Below, piece by piece: positions 63,743-64,000 of a stretch of DNA of 64,000 bases. The notes below the pieces were generated by a model. The model had not been told where the DNA came from. It saw only the letters and a list, made by a program, of their open reading frames with translations, and searched no databases. This stretch comes from Nocardioides sp. Root190 (GTDB lineage: Bacteria; Actinomycetota; Actinomycetes; Propionibacteriales; Nocardioidaceae): positions 51,513 to 115,512 of the forward strand of contig NZ_LMIA01000002.1 of assembly GCF_001428565.1 (NCBI RefSeq), read 5' to 3'. The translations under genes were made by a program, and so were the position numbers. The first letter of the stretch is position 1. Every line of letters begins with the position of its first letter.

Positions 63743-64000
63743 TCAGGGCTCGGTGGCCCGGGGTGGGTCGAGTGCCCTCGTGCCGCCGGGGCCGACGAGG
63801 AAGAGCCGGCCGTGGGGGCTGGTCCAGAGGAAGTGCCCGGGTGTGAGGCTCAGGTAGCGCCACTCGCTGAAGGTCTTGGCTCTGTGATGTCGTCTGCAGA
63901 GTGGGTGGAGGTTGCAGGGGCAGGTGGGTCCGCCCTTGCGATGTGGGATCTCGTGGTCGATGTCGCACTTGGCGGCGGGTGTCGTGCAGTTGGGGAAGCT
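63743..64000 (-). CDS. HNH endonuclease, C-terminal part (runs off the window)
   Basis: Reading leftwards from the window edge, a frame encodes about 85 residues ending at TGA 63743-63745. It contains CDIDHEIPHRKGGPTCPCNLHPLC, an HNH nuclease core with Cys residues for zinc, followed by RRHHRAKT and SPHGRLFLVGPGG. This is the typical end of the DUF222/HNH proteins that occur in many copies in Nocardioides-like genomes. Rarer codons such as AGA and ACA are frequent, unlike the neighbouring genes. Confidence 0.8.
   Translation of the reverse strand, partial: SFPNCTTPAAKCDIDHEIPHRKGGPTCPCNLHPLCRRHHRAKTFSEWRYLSLTPGHFLWTSPHGRLFLVGPGGTRALDPPRATEP

Overview
High-GC actinobacterial chromosome, most probably a Nocardioides-like member of the Nocardioidaceae. 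This is inferred from gene content and codon use; no rRNA is present to confirm it. Supporting markers are a WhiB regulator, F420 biosynthesis genes, an actinobacterial acyl-CoA carboxylase set with an epsilon subunit, LCP wall ligases, DUF3499/DUF5719/DUF3105 proteins and a galactofuranan locus. No tRNA, rRNA, CRISPR array, transposase, integrase or phage gene was recognised. Genes are packed tightly, with many ATGA/GTGA/TGATG overlaps.

Layout. 1-5.1 kb: end of a benzoate-type transporter, a TetR/DUF4873 pair divergent from an AurF-like diiron oxygenase, then a PemK-like protein coupled to two PH-domain membrane proteins. 5.2-20 kb: a diguanylate cyclase, then acyl-CoA metabolism (biotinylated carboxylase alpha chain, acyl-CoA dehydrogenase, Maf, epsilon and beta carboxylase subunits, biotin ligase), interrupted by a DNA-glycosylase-like winged-helix protein, a DUF885 peptidase-like protein, and a WYL regulator facing an epoxide hydrolase. 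19.8-27 kb: PH protein, class III adenylyl cyclase, stand-alone winged helix, purK-purE, a YeiB-like membrane acyltransferase, CoA-binding protein, TetR and a second acyl-CoA dehydrogenase. 27-31 kb: an unknown 399-residue protein and a compact sortase module (LPNTG protein, class E sortase, LPNTG protein).

31-45 kb is cell-wall centred: two LCP-family proteins, an inositol-phosphatase-like enzyme, two GlfT1-like glycosyltransferases, UDP-galactopyranose mutase, GlfT2 and a Wzm/Wzt ABC exporter. Together these form a complete predicted route from UDP-galactopyranose to an exported galactofuranan. 45-64 kb: a secreted PGRP-type amidase, a TIGR03089 protein facing a mannose-1-phosphate guanylyltransferase, DUF3105, CofD/CofE, WhiB, a giant membrane glycosyltransferase with a DUF5719 partner, a zincin-family protein without its metal motif, DUF3499, phosphomannomutase-Trm112-SIS protein, an acyltransferase, a DUF808 protein preceded by a tiny leaderless ORF, small membrane proteins and the end of an HNH nuclease.

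Three structural signals are not explained by the genes. (1) A dispersed family of 22-bp repeat units, in direct and inverted tandem, occurs at 604-804, 45049-45151 and 49389-49437. (2) Many genes have an actinobacterial -10 hexamer (TANNNT) 6-8 nt before the start codon, implying leaderless mRNAs. At two divergent pairs (32986/33010 and 48265/48290) the two hexamers overlap as a symmetric ANNNTANNNT, so one 10-bp element probably drives both strands. (3) Several inverted repeats lie at divergent regulator promoters. All function statements are read from motifs and family knowledge without database searches.
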